From positions 2,480,001 to 2,544,000 of the forward strand of contig OZ316898.1 in NCBI GenBank assembly GCA_973895155.1: a stretch of DNA of 64,000 nucleotides, written 5' to 3'. This document shows positions 10,091 to 23,635 of this stretch, piece by piece (positions within the stretch are counted from its first letter, which is position 1; each line of letters begins with the position of its first letter). Below the pieces are notes generated by a model. It had not been told where the DNA came from. It saw nothing but the letters and a program-made list of their open reading frames with translations, and did not search any database. This stretch comes from Marsupella aquatica (taxonomy: Eukaryota; Marchantiophyta). Both the position numbers and the translations under genes were made by a program.

Positions 10091-13000
10091 GCCTGACTCA
10101 TTGGTGATTTTGGCTGCTTGGGTATATTTGATTTCCTCCATGACACTCCTTTTTCTCGATGGCTTCCTCCATGAGTTCTTTTGCATGACTGTATATTTAA
10201 CCAAAGACATCATTCTTTTAAGCAACATAATTTATGCATTGGCATCTTTGCACAATAACATCATGTGCACAGTGGTATCATTGACACAATGATAACTTTT
10301 ACAATGATATCCTTTACAAATGGACATTTCCTTTTACAATGATATCCTTCTAAGCAATCCATGGGTATTGAGTTACTTGTCTATAATTAGTAGGTTAAAC
10401 AACAATGTCATCAAGCATAATTGTTGATTAAATGACCACTACTGATAGACAGCATGCATATGTGTAACACCCAGCCAACACACAATAGTTGACAAAGAGA
10501 ACATGGGTCAATATCTATCTTAACTGTGGAACCCTTTAGATTGTTAGTGCTTTCCGGATGTGCCCGATTCTGTGTCTCTCTTGAGCTGAGTCTGTGCTCT
10601 AGGTTGTCCTGTCTTTTGAACTTTTAATGTCAAACAAATACTGCAGTTGAGATCCAAGAAACCAATATTTAACTGGATAATATTTGTTTGGGGAAAAAGT
10701 AGTCAATTCCTTATCATTTTGCCAAACATCAAAATTTGAAAAGAAGGAAAAAAATGTTCTCTAAATCTACTACTTTGAAGAAGAAGTGCTGTGCTTTGGC
10801 TTTGTTTCTCTTCTACGTTAATCTAAATTCATTACAATACTGCAAAGACTAATGGAAAACCAATGAGATAATATATTAAGAGAATTCACATGCTGTGCAA
10901 TAATGTCAAATTGGATAAGACTTGCGCCAGAATTATATGGGGAGACAGGAGGCAATTTTGAATAAAAGCCAACCAGAATTATGTGGTGAGAGAAGAAAGG
11001 AAATTATGGAGAAGAGAAAAATAGAATCATGCTATGGATAAACAGTCAAGGTAGATTAAGAGCTAAGCAGAATCATGTGCCAGTGGTGCAAGAGTAAATC
11101 ATTTTGAATTGACTGAAACAGAATCATTTGATGAGAGAAAGCGTGGATAAGAGGAAACCTTCTTTTACTTTCCCCCAACTAGTGTTAACCTGCCCCAAAA
11201 CTAATTTCAACATCAGGTTGCCTCTCGCCCCTCGCCCCTCACCCCTCCCATTTTGAATATGGTTGGTTTAACTCAACTATACTAACTGGAGATGACATGT
11301 GATTGGTTCACAGACTTATGTAGGCTCGTGATTTTCCCATGCTAACCCCTCCAACTGTACCTTTATCCTGGACCATGTTTCCCTATCCTACACTCGCCAG
11401 AACGTGGTGTCAACTAATGTCTAAGAGCAAAAACTATCACTTGTGAGATGTGTTGTTAGTCTGTTTGCAGGGTAGGGGAATGATCTGCAATTGTTCAAGG
11501 GCGGTCTAGAGTTGCTTGCCTTTCTTGTTAGATCTGGAAATAGCCACCGTGGATTGCAGGTGAGTTTCTGTGTGGCAAAGGACCAACCAGCCAGGGACTC
11601 ACCCAAGAAATTGAGAGTAACTAGCTTTGTTCCTCTCCTTCCAGATGCTAGTGCACATTTCCATCAACAGGATCAGTTGCCTGGGTTCCGCTTATGTTTC
11701 TGAATCCCAGCCATGATGGCCTCAAATCTTGCCTCAAATAGTGAGCTGTTGGGACACCTAGGGTGGTGGAGCCCTGCACCAGATGTTGCACCTACCTCCA
11801 TCTCTAAGTCACTTTGCTACAACTAAAAAACAGAAGTTCAGTGCGAGGTTCAGTGTGCTCAAAGCTGGACTTGCAGCAGGAGCAGATGCTATCACATACC
11901 CACCAGTGGCTCCCCTTGCCACTGGTGAAGAAACCGTGAGTGAGTAGGTGCCACAGGAAGACCTGCACCTTGGGCAGCTACCAGCCACCGCAAATCTCCC
12001 CACATCATCCCAGTTCAGTCTAAAACTTGCATTCCTTAGTACATAGTAACCTGATCATTATGGGCCATAATGCCACCCCAAAATGAAGGTTTTAGCTCAA
12101 GTTTCCCTTGTGGGCTCATAATGCCCTTGTGAAGGGGTTGTATACACCATATGGTAAAGTTCTGTTTACAGGGCATTAATGTGGGATATAAGGCCCTGAA
12201 AAACAAGAGCTTCAAGTCAAGTTTGACAGGCTACTACTGCCCATAATGCTTCGGGAACTGACCTTCCCACTGACCTTAATCCACTCAAAGCCTTAGAGAA
12301 TTTTGTGTTTACTAGTGTTAGTAAGAGTAGCGGAGAATTATCATAATGAGTTGCATTCTTCTCTATAAATGCCCTCAAAATTTCATAGAGAAAACTGTTG
12401 GAGGGAAATAAGGCCTAGGAGAATTTTTACTTTTACTATTTGTAGTAAATACCCTGGTCATATCTGGAATGTGAATTCTTCCTCATAAAAACACTTAAAA
12501 CTACAAAGAGAAAAATCGCTAATCATATTAAATACTAAAGAGAGTGCTCTTTTGGCGTCTACCACCTCAGCTCTTAGGTTGTCAAGCGGCTCAGGCTCCA
12601 AGTCCTGGTTTCATGAGTATTATTCCCCTTTTCATGGGCTACCCCTGATTTGTATCACTGGAGACCAAAGCAAAGATAAAATATGAAGTGCCTCGCACTT
12701 TCTCAAACAGTCATTTTTGCAGATTCCCTTCTCCAGCCTTCGGTTGTCCTCTCTGATGTCACTGAGGTATGTGACAAAAAGCTTGGTACAACATGCCCCC
12801 ACCAGCTTTCAATCAAATGGGTGTCACACATTGGAAGGAACCTTTACTAGTGATGGCATTTTTGGCCACAACAACCATTCACATGGTTGAAATACACTCA
12901 TGCCAAGGTCACGATGGTAACAATAGTGCCATCCGGTTCGAGCAATAAAGAAATAAAAGTTTGTGCCTGATTGACAAAATGTTTTAGAGTGCTTGTGAAA

Positions 13001-13955
13001 CCTCAAAATAATTGTGTGATGTAAATGTATAACATTACCTAATAATCATATTTTGGCATTGCCTCATTTCCTGGAATAAATAAATACTTAATATTTTGTG
13101 CAGGTATACAAACTGGGATGGCATAAGGCTGTCTTCCATGAAGCATTGCCTCAGGATATTTTTAAATGGCTTTTGGGACAAAATATAGATTTTTAGTAAA
13201 GCATCAATTAACATTGCCTCGGCGATGTCTTCAAAGTGGGGTTTGGAAAAATTTGGACTTTCCATTTGAAATGAAATGGTGTGATAAAAAAACAGAACTG
13301 GACAGAGGCATGTTTTGAACTCAACTTCAGTGTAAACTGTTAGGCTTATATTCTTAGGTCTAGAGTTATGATTATAGTTGTAATTAGGCTAACCGTAGTT
13401 GTATATTTGGTTAAGTTAGCTGTGTCCCATCCTAGATACTTAAGTAGTGTTTGCTTGTGCAATAGGAACTCAGCCCCATTATTATGGAAACACTTGAGAG
13501 ATAGAGAGAACTTGTGTTGCAGAGACTTGGTATGACCAACAGGTCTAAAGTGCAATAAAGTTTTTGTGTTTTCCTCTGGACATAATCTCATTGAAGATAA
13601 CACACATATCTCTCTGTGACTCTGTAGACTACTTGTTTGTAGGATGGTCACCTGCGTGCCTTTGCTGGTCAAGTCTTTTCTCAAGATAACTTCAGTTTTG
13701 TTATAATGTCTCAAACATAGCACTCGGTCCTTTGGCAAGCAAATGTCCTTCAAAATTTCAACCAAATTTGCATGGCACCTATTTGAATAGAGGGGCCCCT
13801 TGACTCACTATTTGAATATAGCACTTGGGCTTTGTGACGGGTCAAAGACAGTAAGCATGAGAAGACTAGTTCAGGTTTTCACATTATTGGATGGAAAATG
13901 GTATATACTACACGGATGAGTGAGATGTGACAAGAAAAGGAGACATGCATCTTTG
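10091..13955. other. AT-rich intergenic, no gene seen
   Basis: No open frame is both long and recognisable. The minus-strand frame at 13346-13765 (139 codons) has no family features I can identify. The 11.4-12.0 kb part is more GC-rich but has no coherent coding frame. Confidence 0.4.
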
Positions 13956-14350
13956 AAAATTGGGAGTTCTCTCAATTCTCACTAAAAGTTGACTACATTT
14001 GGCTCATTGGGAAGATATTTCTAAGCTACTTCTAATGAGCTCCAAACTTACAGCCAATTCCATTGGATATCAAGGGAGGTATTGAATGTCAAAGTTAGCA
14101 CCTTGGAAAAGGTTTGGAAACACAAAGAGTGGAAGTGAGTGATCAAGTGATTTTTAGAAATTCATAGCTCTCCAATTCTTCAAGAAAACTACCAAAATTA
14201 GATTTTTTGAAAAGATCTTTCTTAGTTGCTTCTCACGAGCTCAAGAGCAACAGATACTGTTGGATATCAAGAGAGATATTGGAGGTCAAATATTGCTTTG
14301 AAGGTGATAATGGTGTCACAGTCGGGGGTTGCATGGTACACAGGCTTGGT
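13956..14350 (+). repeat. dispersed repeat, copy 1, with internal tandem structure
   Basis: Two internal units share CTTCTAATGAGCTCCAA or CTTCTCACGAGCTCAAG, then TTGGATATCAAGAGAGATATTG-like text and AATTCATAGCTCTCCAATTC. A related block at about 54950-55320 also has TCTAATGAGC, CCAAGAGAGATAT and GGTTGCATGGTACA. Probably a decayed transposable-element segment; class unknown. Confidence 0.5.
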
Positions 14351-17300
14351 CTATTTGGGCTTCTATTGGGCTTCAGCTTCCTGAGGGTGGAATTTTCACC
14401 TTCCAAATAATAGATGAAAATTCCGTCCTGTTATTACAATGAAATTTTTATGAAGACCCTCACTGAAACAGTCAACCACTATGTCTACTACAAATGGACT
14501 CTACCTCACAGTTTGCTCTACTATGGCTCGTCCTTCTATGCTCTTCTGTTTGGTGTGGGTCGACAATATCCTATTGCCTCTCTCATCTTGCATTTTAAAT
14601 TGAAATCTACTATTTTACATTACTTTATCTTCTCCCTCTTCAGTGGTTTAGCTCCCTTCTGGGCATCCATCAGTTTGCAACTTTACACGTCACTTTGGAT
14701 CACTCGTGGACCACTTGAGTGTATTTTATAATTGATCAAATATTCTCTAAGATGGAATCTTACGAGATCTTGTTTATTTCTTTAGGTCTTTCCTTCCCAA
14801 GTATTCCATAGTGGCCTTTCGCTACTCCCTTCTTTTGATGCTCTCTTTTTTCAAGAAATTTTCACCAAAATTTCCACAATCAGGAAAAAACAAAGTACAA
14901 TGAAAGGGAAGAAAACGAGGTCCAAAGAGGACAAACACCAAACCAAAGGATACTCTCTTTAGTTTGCTCACCCAACTCTTCCCTCCCACCTTTTTCTGTT
15001 GTTCCTTTGTCTTTTTAGTGTACATAAGTATTGCCACACTCCATGGGCTTCAATGTTTTTTTTCACTCAGGGATCCATTTTAAAGCCCTTAATTTCAGAT
15101 TCAAGAGAGAAGGAAAAGCCATCTTTTGGGTACTTCCTTTGCTTTTCAGGGCATCCTAGGTATTTCCATCCTTGATTGGATATTTTCTTTAATTCACTCA
15201 GGTAGCCCTTTAAGCCCCTTTTCATGAGTCTTTTTCAATGGTCCCACCAACTCTTCCCTCCATGTTAGCCCATGCACCTCCATTAAGCCCCTCTTTCTGG
15301 GTCTCGCTTTTATATTCTCTTTAAGGAGTGGGTCCTACCATTTCCATTGTCTGAAGCAAATGAGGCATGCAAGGGCAAACCTAGAAAGAGGCTAATCCCC
15401 ACCCCTGGCTTATATTTTAATTTCGTTTATATTATTCCTACAACCAATTCAGAAACACGTGTGTCAAATGCATGTATAAACTGCACACCCGTCTTAATAT
15501 TTCTCCAAACCTAAGAAACTCGTAAGCTGCCCCCTTGCATTAATATTAACCCCCAAATTCCAACTATTTGAGTTACTATGGCCGTTTGATTCTTTATGGG
15601 GAAATATAGTTATTAAATTACTTTATGGGGCAACTTAGTAATTTGGTTCATTTTGGGGGTGACATAGTGAAAACTGGTAATATACTAAGCTGGAACAGAA
15701 CCAATTGCATTGACGCCTGGATTGGGCTAGAGACCAGTTGGTAAAAAAAGTCACCCTTGGCCATGAGCTGACCACCAGGCCCCACTCAAGTGCTTCTATT
15801 CTCCAATTTTTGTTTGTACATTGGTTCCCTCTTCTCTTGGGCAGGGTTTCCTGCTTCCTCCCTAGAAAAGGTTATATTCTTCCCCTATAAATGAGGGGAA
15901 TCTTGGAGTTTTGCAAACGCATGAAGGCTCGTGAAGGCACGACTAAACCACAAATAAGTCACTGCACATATATGTGGATAAGTGTTTACATGCATTGTCT
16001 CACAACTGCACACTGTATATAATGACCGTTTATTGATTAGAGCAACATGCAATTATCTTGTTTGATTCTCGTGGTACCAGAATTAGGGGTACTAAGTCCC
16101 TAAAGTTTTTGGCCTGACATCAATCTATCTTATAACACGCAATTGAAAATGAGTATAAGGAAGTAGGTACATATTTTTTTATAGAAAAGGGCCAAACAGA
16201 ATACAAAAGAATAAACAAGAGAGGTACTTCCCAAGTGGACAAAACCAAACGCAAAAGAAGTGAGCAAAAGGAAACCCTTAAAAACCAAGAAAGAGGAACT
16301 AAAACTACCGCAAATGGACCGAGGTACTCATCATTCCTAGCAAATGTGGCAAAAAGCTAATGGTCTACATCAAGTGTCAAAACTAAATCGGCAAGTGGGA
16401 CTGGAATGTCCTCTAGGGGGGGCTAGCCGCTGCGGAGTCACACTAGCACCCACTGTCAAAGATCGACAATAGATGGCCCAAGCTTGAGCACACTATACGG
16501 TGACTGAAATGCATTGGCGAAAGTGCGTGGTCAAAACAGATAGCGGGGGTCTGGTGGGACCCATCTGGCCATGAACATCCCGAGTAGCTTGTCGAAGAAG
16601 CCTGTCAAACTGATGATGGAGACACCCAAATATCTCAAGAGCGAGTGGGAGGAAGCATATTTGGCCTCCTTCGTTGTTGCTGCTCGTGATGCTGCTGCCC
16701 CTGCCGTTGTTGCCTCTGTCCCAATGATGTCTAGGCGCAATGGGTTTGCCACCACTACATCTGCCAAAGTACATTGACCCTCACGGACCATGGTAAGATC
16801 CACCCATAATCGTTGTGATGGAGGACCAGTTAAGGGCCTGTGGTCAAGAGTGAAGCCTCTGAACCATGACTTCGACAATCTACCGTTGGGGGGGCGGCTG
16901 AAGGGGATGAAAGATAGTGCAAACTGACCTGATCGTACTCACCATCTATTTATGAGCCAGGCTTGGGTATTCAAGCTAGTTATTATAACAAGTGCACTGT
17001 ACCCTAATTTGGAACTGCACTTCCATAGGATCATGCAGTTACCGATATTAGGCCCTATAACCCGGGATATAACCAACATGTGCACATTTGGGGAAGTGGA
17101 CAAATAAGTGGTTTCTTCCATAGTGCATAGTGCTCATAATTGAGTGGTCAACTCTTCTTTGTAGGATAGCATAAGAAGCTATACTGTTTCAAAGTTTTTG
17201 TCTTTGTTTACTTCATTTGCAGACAGCCACTTATTTACCATTTCAAGCACTTGCCATAACAAATGCAGGCGGGAGGCAGTTTTCCCAAGTGATCTTCTAT

Positions 17301-18750
17301 GCTCTTCTCGGATATCATTTTAGAGTTGTTGACAGTTCATACCAAGTTCAAACCACTGTGTATACCATGTTTAGTGGCTAGAGCCTTTGAACTGGTACAT
17401 TTAAATACATGCGTGTTGGGGATCTAAACCACCAAGGGAATCAGACACTTACAATTCACTGTAAAGGGTTTACTGCAGATTGTTTACCAGGATTTTCAGT
17501 TTGTTGCTCAGTAGGGCTTTAGTTTGTTTGTGGGGACTCCCGTTATTTTCCCCTTGTTTGCTCCCCATTATTGGGTCTCTTGCTTTTGGGATCCCGTCTC
17601 CCACTTTGGCTTTTTCTGTTCTTTAGAAGTGTGATATATCTGTAAAGAGTTTCCAGTCACTCCATTTTACATAGGAAACGAAACTATAAATGGACCCGAC
17701 TAATAATAGTCTCTAATGGAATGTGCTGTCCAATATTCATTTTCTATGCCTTTAAAGTCAACAATGCTCCCAAAAGTGTCCAGGGACATGGGGTATGACT
17801 ATGGGGTCAAATGTCTGAAACAAGGATAGCAATTATGTGCTAAACTTGAACATCCATGAGAATGTTTTCTTTCTTGAAAAGGCAAAGTAGGGGAATCACG
17901 TTTGTCATGTTTTGAACCTAGCTGTCCCCTACATATATGTTGTTTTATTTCAGGGAAATGTGATCTCCACAACAGCCTTAATTTTATGTTATCGGCCCCA
18001 CATTGCTAAAATCATACTGTTCTGCTGATGTGTGACAATCTCAAAGTAGGTAGGAGCACATCAACCAGAAACTTATGTCAGGTTTTTATTAACCTGTCCC
18101 CCAAATCCCCCAAACTAACTGAATTTATGAAGGCGTCCCTCACAACAAATTTATTTACTAACCTGACCCCCATTTTGTATGTGGGCTAGCATTCATTGCC
18201 TCTTTAAGCATAATTCAACCTCCATCTTCATTGGTGTCTGGCCTTCTGTTGCCACATGGCAATGTGCTAGTTGGCTGGTCTCAACTGGCTCACTAACAAT
18301 GAGCCTAAGTTCCATTCACTAACTAAGTATTGCTATGGTAAATAATAGTTGCACATCTAACCGTAACCAAGCATCTGACTATGGCTTGAGTAACTGCAGA
18401 TACATAGTAGCTCTAATCCTAAGAGTAAATGCCTAAACATACTACCCATCCAATTTCAGCCAATCAACACGCCCATCAACTAGTAGGGGTTCTTTTCTGC
18501 AAAATTAGTGTCAGAGTGTAAACTATTTTTGAACTCAAGCCATTTGTTGCTGATAGTTAAGATCAACCATCTACATTTTGAGCCTGATTTTGAGCCATAC
18601 ATTGACTGCTATGCTGAAAGGATGAGATAACAATGAGGGCCAGAAATTCCCTAGAATGGGCAAACCTGCCCAAAAAAACTTCACAAAGGTGTTGCATGTT
18701 ACTATTCAGTATGCACAGTGAGAACTTCTGGAAACCCATTCTTGAAATAC
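14351..18750. other. AT-rich intergenic, no gene seen
   Basis: The 105-codon frame at 14414-14731 and the 115-codon minus frame at 16531-16878 are not recognisable. At 16165-16350 the plus strand reads TTTTTTTATAGAAAAGGGCC then AACAGAATACAAAAG, which is similar in layout to 31275-31440 and could be an inverted LINE 3' end. The 16.4-16.9 kb part is a small GC-richer island. Confidence 0.35.
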
Positions 18751-18754
18751 AAGT

Positions 18755-19005
18755 AGCTGTCGTTTAACATTCCGCCCCCTAGGGAGAAAAACAGTGTCCA
18801 GGTTCAATCCCCCGTGCACGTGGGCGTGGAGGGTATGTGTGTGCATGGTGTAGCGCGGGCAATAATGTGGTGTCGTGCGGGGAGTATTGATTATCTCCAC
18901 AGTCCATCTTTGGCCGCCGTGTGGCCCTGGTTTAATCCTTTCTCCCTCTAGGTAAGGGTCCCAACTGGATCCCTTTGGAAATTCCTCCTGTAGTGCTACA
19001 TTATT
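18755..19005 (+). mobile_element. SINE-like element, copy 2
   Basis: Carries a good tRNA B-box (GGTTCAATCCCC at 18801-18812) followed by GTGGAGGGTATGTGTGTG, GATTATCTCCACA and GTGGCCCTGGTTTAAT. All of these have counterparts in order in the copy at 8482-8725. Noncoding. The A-box side is decayed. Confidence 0.5.
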
Positions 19006-19420
19006 GTCTATCTTAGATGGATGTCCTTTGGGATCGAGGGCAGAGAGAAAAGGAGAAGTCCAATGATGGCTATAAAGTTATTTTTCTTTTTGTCTCTGCC
19101 GCTTTGAAAGAGAACACAGAGGTCTACTGGGGATTTAGCTACCTAAGACTTTGGAGACATTTTGGAGGACTAGGTCATCCAAATATTTGTCTCACCAAGC
19201 TTTCTCTTCCAATTCAAATTCTGCTGCTGAGTCAAAACAACTTCAAGCTCGTCTCCGATTTCTTCTAAGGGCTAAGGGCCAGTCTTGTTTTAAAGCATTG
19301 CATTCTGATTTCAGCTGAGCTGAAGGAGTGCTGGCAACGCCTCATGCTGGGCGCCCAGAGTCTAAAGCATTTGGTAATGCACCGAGGGGCATGAAAGAGA
19401 AGACAAACTTCATTGTCATG
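19006..19420. other. intergenic, no gene seen
   Basis: One 83-codon plus-strand frame (19017-19268) with no recognisable similarity. Otherwise nothing. Confidence 0.35.
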
Positions 19421-19674
19421 TATCCAACGAAGACCATGACAGAACCACAGTCCAGAGGGTAGCTGAACTTTCGAAGGTTCCAGGCAATAACTTTCAGCTT
19501 TAGATGAAGTGAGTAATACTTGGGATGCGTTACCAAAGAAAATCCATCTATCAAACGAAGACCATTTGACAGGGCCACAGTCTGGAGGATAGCTGAACTT
19601 TCGAGGGCCTAGGGCAAATAACTTTCAGGTTTAGATGAAGTGAGCAATTCTTGGGATGCAATTACAAAAGAAAA
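19421..19674. repeat. two-copy tandem duplication, about 125-130 bp unit
   Basis: AACGAAGACCAT at about 19427 and 19554 starts each copy. Both continue with CCACAGTC, GAGG(G/A)TAGCTGAACTTTCGA, AATAACTTTCAG and TTTAGATGAAGTGAG. The second copy abuts another, larger duplication. Confidence 0.8.
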
Positions 19675-20170
19675 TCACTGCCTGTTTCTGTGATGCAGAA
19701 TTCGGGACAATTTCAAATTTCCTGCAAGGCTTCTCCAGGCATCTAAATCTCTAAGATTCGTCAAATTAACGCACTGGAGAGACACCTATCTTGACAATTT
19801 AAATATTTTATTGGTGCGTTTTGGGCCCAAATGAGCACCTTTCATCTCCAATGGGTTTCACTAAATTGCCATTAAACTGAAATGTCCTGACGGTATATAA
19901 CATGTGGTTCATAATCACTGCCTGTTTCTGTGATGCAGAATTTAGCAGAATTTCAAATTTCCTGCAAGACTTCTCGAGACATTTCTCCAGGCATATAAAT
20001 CTCAAGATTCGTTAAATTAACGTACTGGAAAGACACCTCTCTTGACAGTTTGAACTATTCAGTTGACGGGCTTTTGTCCCAAATGAGCAACTTCTCATCT
20101 CCAATGAGTTTCACTAAATTACCAACACTCTAGTGAAATGTCCTGACGGTATTAACATGTGATTCGTTAC
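19675..20170. repeat. two-copy tandem duplication, about 240-bp unit
   Basis: AATCACTGCCTGTTTCTGTG at about 19673 and 19913 starts each copy. The copies share GATGCAGAATT, ATTTCAAATTTCCTGCAAG, GAGACACCT, CATCTCCAATG and GAAATGTCCTGACGGTAT. They differ by small indels, so the event is not recent. Confidence 0.85.
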
Positions 20171-20639
20171 TGGGTCCTGAATCTCTTCAGTCTAATTGTG
20201 ATAGTACAACACTCTAAGCATACAGGACACGGAGTAAATCCAGCCTAGGAGTGCATTGTAGGGTTCGGTTGCCAGGTTCCATCAGTGCACATTGATCCAT
20301 TCGTGGGCCCCCACAGAGTCTTAATCAACAGCCAATACTTTTATCTTCTGCATGAATCAAACCAGGGAGCCAGAAGGTTAGTGCCAAGACTTCACAAAGC
20401 TCAAAACCAAACCTAACTTGAAAGATCGAGTCAGTTGAATTAAAGTTTCCACGTAGGCGAATTGCATCACAGTGCAGCGGCTGTGGAAACCCACCCGTGT
20501 AAGCTTAAGCACAATTAAGGAAATGGAAAAATGCCGAAGTTTCAATCAAGGACAGATGGAGATCCGGTCGATGCAGGGGATTCATTCAGTCAAGTTCTGG
20601 TGAGACTCGGAAACATAGACAATTCGTCAGGGGAGTTCG

Positions 20640-21110
20640 ACAGTAGCTATGAAGCATGCTGTGCAGACATAAATACATTGCTAGGCCTGAATGTGATAGT
20701 CTACCCAGATCCGCACTTAAAAATGCAATAAAAAAATTCCTCTGATCACAAGCCGTGATATACAGTTGGTGTAGAATAAACTATGAACCGGGAACACTTC
20801 GAAGATTGAACCCTCGGGGATTGTAGCAGCAATTGATGGCACAAAATTTACAGCATTAATATAATCGTCCAAAGAAGCAAGGATCAACATAAGTATATTG
20901 CTGGGCATGAGTAGTGATGTCTACCCAAATCAGCACTGAAATGCCATCAAAAATTCATCCAGTCGAAGGCCCTGCTCTACAGTTCATGCTCTGTAAGACT
21001 ACCGCGAGGACTACCGTCGAATGAAGTAAATTATGAACTAGGAACACTAGGAACACTTTCCAGATTGAACCTTCTGCTACTGTAGCAGCAATTAATGGCC
21101 CAAAGTTTCC
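20640..21110. repeat. diverged tandem duplication, about 220-bp unit
   Basis: Paired blocks occur: GTCTACCCAGATCCGCACT (20698) with GTCTACCCAAATCAGCACT (20918), and TAGCAGCAATTGATGGC (about 20824) with TAGCAGCAATTAATGGC (about 21083). The minus-strand frames in each copy give related peptides (IAATIPEGSIFEVF, IAATVAEGSIWKVF), but neither has a recognisable domain. Confidence 0.65.
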
Positions 21111-23635
21111 AAAGAGTAAAATAATCCTCCACTGCAGATGGATCACTGATGCTAATGAGCTGAACAAACCCAACAGTTTACTACGTTGTACAGCGAGGTC
21201 GTCCCCGTGATGTTGTCAAACCTAACAAAGGTTAAACTCTCGGTTAACCTGTAATGATTATAATTTAAAAGGGTTTGCACATTGTCCGAGGTCACCACCA
21301 GAGCCCGCACCAGAATGGGACAAAGGATCGGTTGCCCATCAGTCTTGCATGACATCACACCAGCAGCTTTCGGTTGCTCCTCAGACTACCTTACTGTAGA
21401 TCCATTTCGGGAGGAACTAACTTCCAAATGTCTTCTATGCCGGTTCCCTCTTCCCCTACCCAACGAATTTCTTCCATCACAAAGGTCATCACAATGACCA
21501 CGAGCATTTCCGAGTCTAACACTTGTCACGAATCCCCATAACACTCTAACTCCTTTCTGTTTCAGACCTCTCGTTTGTTTCCCAGCTGCGTTCCAGATTC
21601 ACTGATTATCGCTTGTGCGCATGCAAAGATATTTTCCACTTTCCCAGAATGAGAACCTCTCACCCAGACCGTTCAAAGGATGTTAGTTTTATGCAACTGA
21701 AATTGCTGGAATGTTTGAGAAACCTCCTCTAGTACCTTACAGCTCGATCACCAGCATAGGAACCCACGTAACCTCTCGCTGTGGACACAGACAGGCGTCC
21801 CCACCGCAGGTACCTGATATCATATTCCTCTCTCTTGCCTTTGACAAGTGTGTAAGTGTACGTGTGTGCCTCTTCTCAGAAGTGCAATGTCCAAATCGGA
21901 CTTGAGGTGCACGTACCACCGGCCCTGCTCCGCAAAAGAATCCTGTGGGCCATGATTCTGTCCGGCATGCACCAAAGGGGTGATGTCGACAACACACTCG
22001 CCTTGGCCGGACGCTGCCTGTCGCAGATTCTCAAGCAGGATTGCACAACCTGACGAGAAGTACCGAAGTGTTGAGTCGTTAGGTATGCAGCTCCCTCGTA
22101 CACTTGTGCCAACAGCGGCCTCACTTCCTAAACTGTCTACAGTAGAGAGTAGACAGTTCTCTAAATCTACGGTACGGGAGGTTGAAAAAATACCGTCATC
22201 TGTTCGTCAACATCCTTCCAATTCCATCTTCTGGAATCAATTGGACTATTTTCTATGCAACGCCGTATCCCTTTCGGCAACTTTCTGTTGTCTTTAGGCA
22301 TAGTCATCGCAAAATTACCTAAACGGAGGGGCCAAGAAAGGCCATCGATTTCCGAGGCGGATTCTTTTGTCAGCGGTGAATCTGATTGACTGGTCCTTTG
22401 AGCGATGAGCCCACTCGCTTACCGATAGACCATCCATGCTGCTCCTGTACCTGCCTGGCACACCTGACTACAGTCTGGGAACAAAACCCACGAACGTCCT
22501 TTCATCGATTCCACTGCAAATGTTGGCGGTAGAAAACTGCCTGCCGGTAATGAAAGTCTACAGTGTGCCAGTATGACGTACCTGATCGTAGCAGAGTGTA
22601 GAAAAGCACTCACTCATATAATCAGACACTTGGCTTCGTATGACTTGCTTGACGGCGGCCTCGACAAAAGTACGAAAATCGTGCACTCAATCTCGTTGTG
22701 GAGACACCTCGCCGGGAGAGAGTGAGAATCATTATGACGGTACTTGCAATTCGATCTGGTTGGCTCTTCCTTGCATTGCTCCTCGCTGTCTGGTACGTTG
22801 TTGATAGCAACAGACTGTCACCACATAGACGGTCAGTTTGGTTCGAGGTGTTACATGTCGTGCATTATCAAAGAATACTGCATGACTGATGAACCTTCAA
22901 ACGAAACAACAGAGACTTCCCTTCGTTAGCACCCCTTTGGGAGTACTTGGTTTCTGGGTCATGCCAGAGTGGTGTGTTTCATACGGTAGTGCAATGACTT
23001 CTGAAAGAGACGTTTTCACTACAGTACTGTACAAGTCTTGCCTCAGAACCGATACAAGTGTGCACCCAGGCCAAGTGCTAGCTTTTGATAAAAAGCACAC
23101 AATCGGTCGTAACAGCGAAAGGTGGAAAGGTGGAAAGGTTTGCGTTAATCTCAATAGCAGCTCTTGTCGTGAGACAGAACCTTGGGGTGAATTCACTAGA
23201 GCCCAACGAAGACATTACGCATGTGCAACAGCTTAGCAATCTATTACCACACCAATTGCTTTGTGTCAACAGACAACTTGGGTAAAATATCTCAGCAGGA
23301 TCAACCGTCGAAGACCTTACCGTGAATCTGCACCTCTTTGCTCGCAGTATTCTACAAGGTGAACAAGCAGTACAACTCCGGAAATCGCCCATCCATGAAT
23401 GTTGTGCTTGAGATCTTACAAAAAACTCAGAAGATAGGTGAAGGAGAAGTCACTATAAAGGACTTTAGATGACGTTCCCAAGGAAGAATGATGCAATACC
23501 ATCTCGGTCCTATGTACCAGACCATGAAAGACTGACTCAACTGTGACTATTAGATTGAGATTGGAATGTATACATACTTCAATTGTTTTGACATCAAGCA
23601 AGCTGCTTTGTAGTGTTTTATTTATTTTCTGTCTT
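21111..23635. other. intergenic, many short overlapping frames, no gene recognised
   Basis: Composition is closer to that of the gene-flanking regions than to the AT-rich intergenic DNA. There are frames of 60-115 codons on both strands, for example 21980-22297 plus and 22889-23236 plus. None shows a known motif or a credible splice-linked structure. A noncoding transcript or a decayed gene cannot be excluded. Confidence 0.35.

Noticed and set aside
14414-14731. Possible integrase fragment
   Set aside because: A few residues (TETVNHYV, LPHSLL) recall Ty3/gypsy integrase, but catalytic residues and neighbouring motifs are absent.
18801-18812. tRNA gene
   Set aside because: Only a B-box is present. 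No cloverleaf can be formed with the flanks, and the context fits a SINE.
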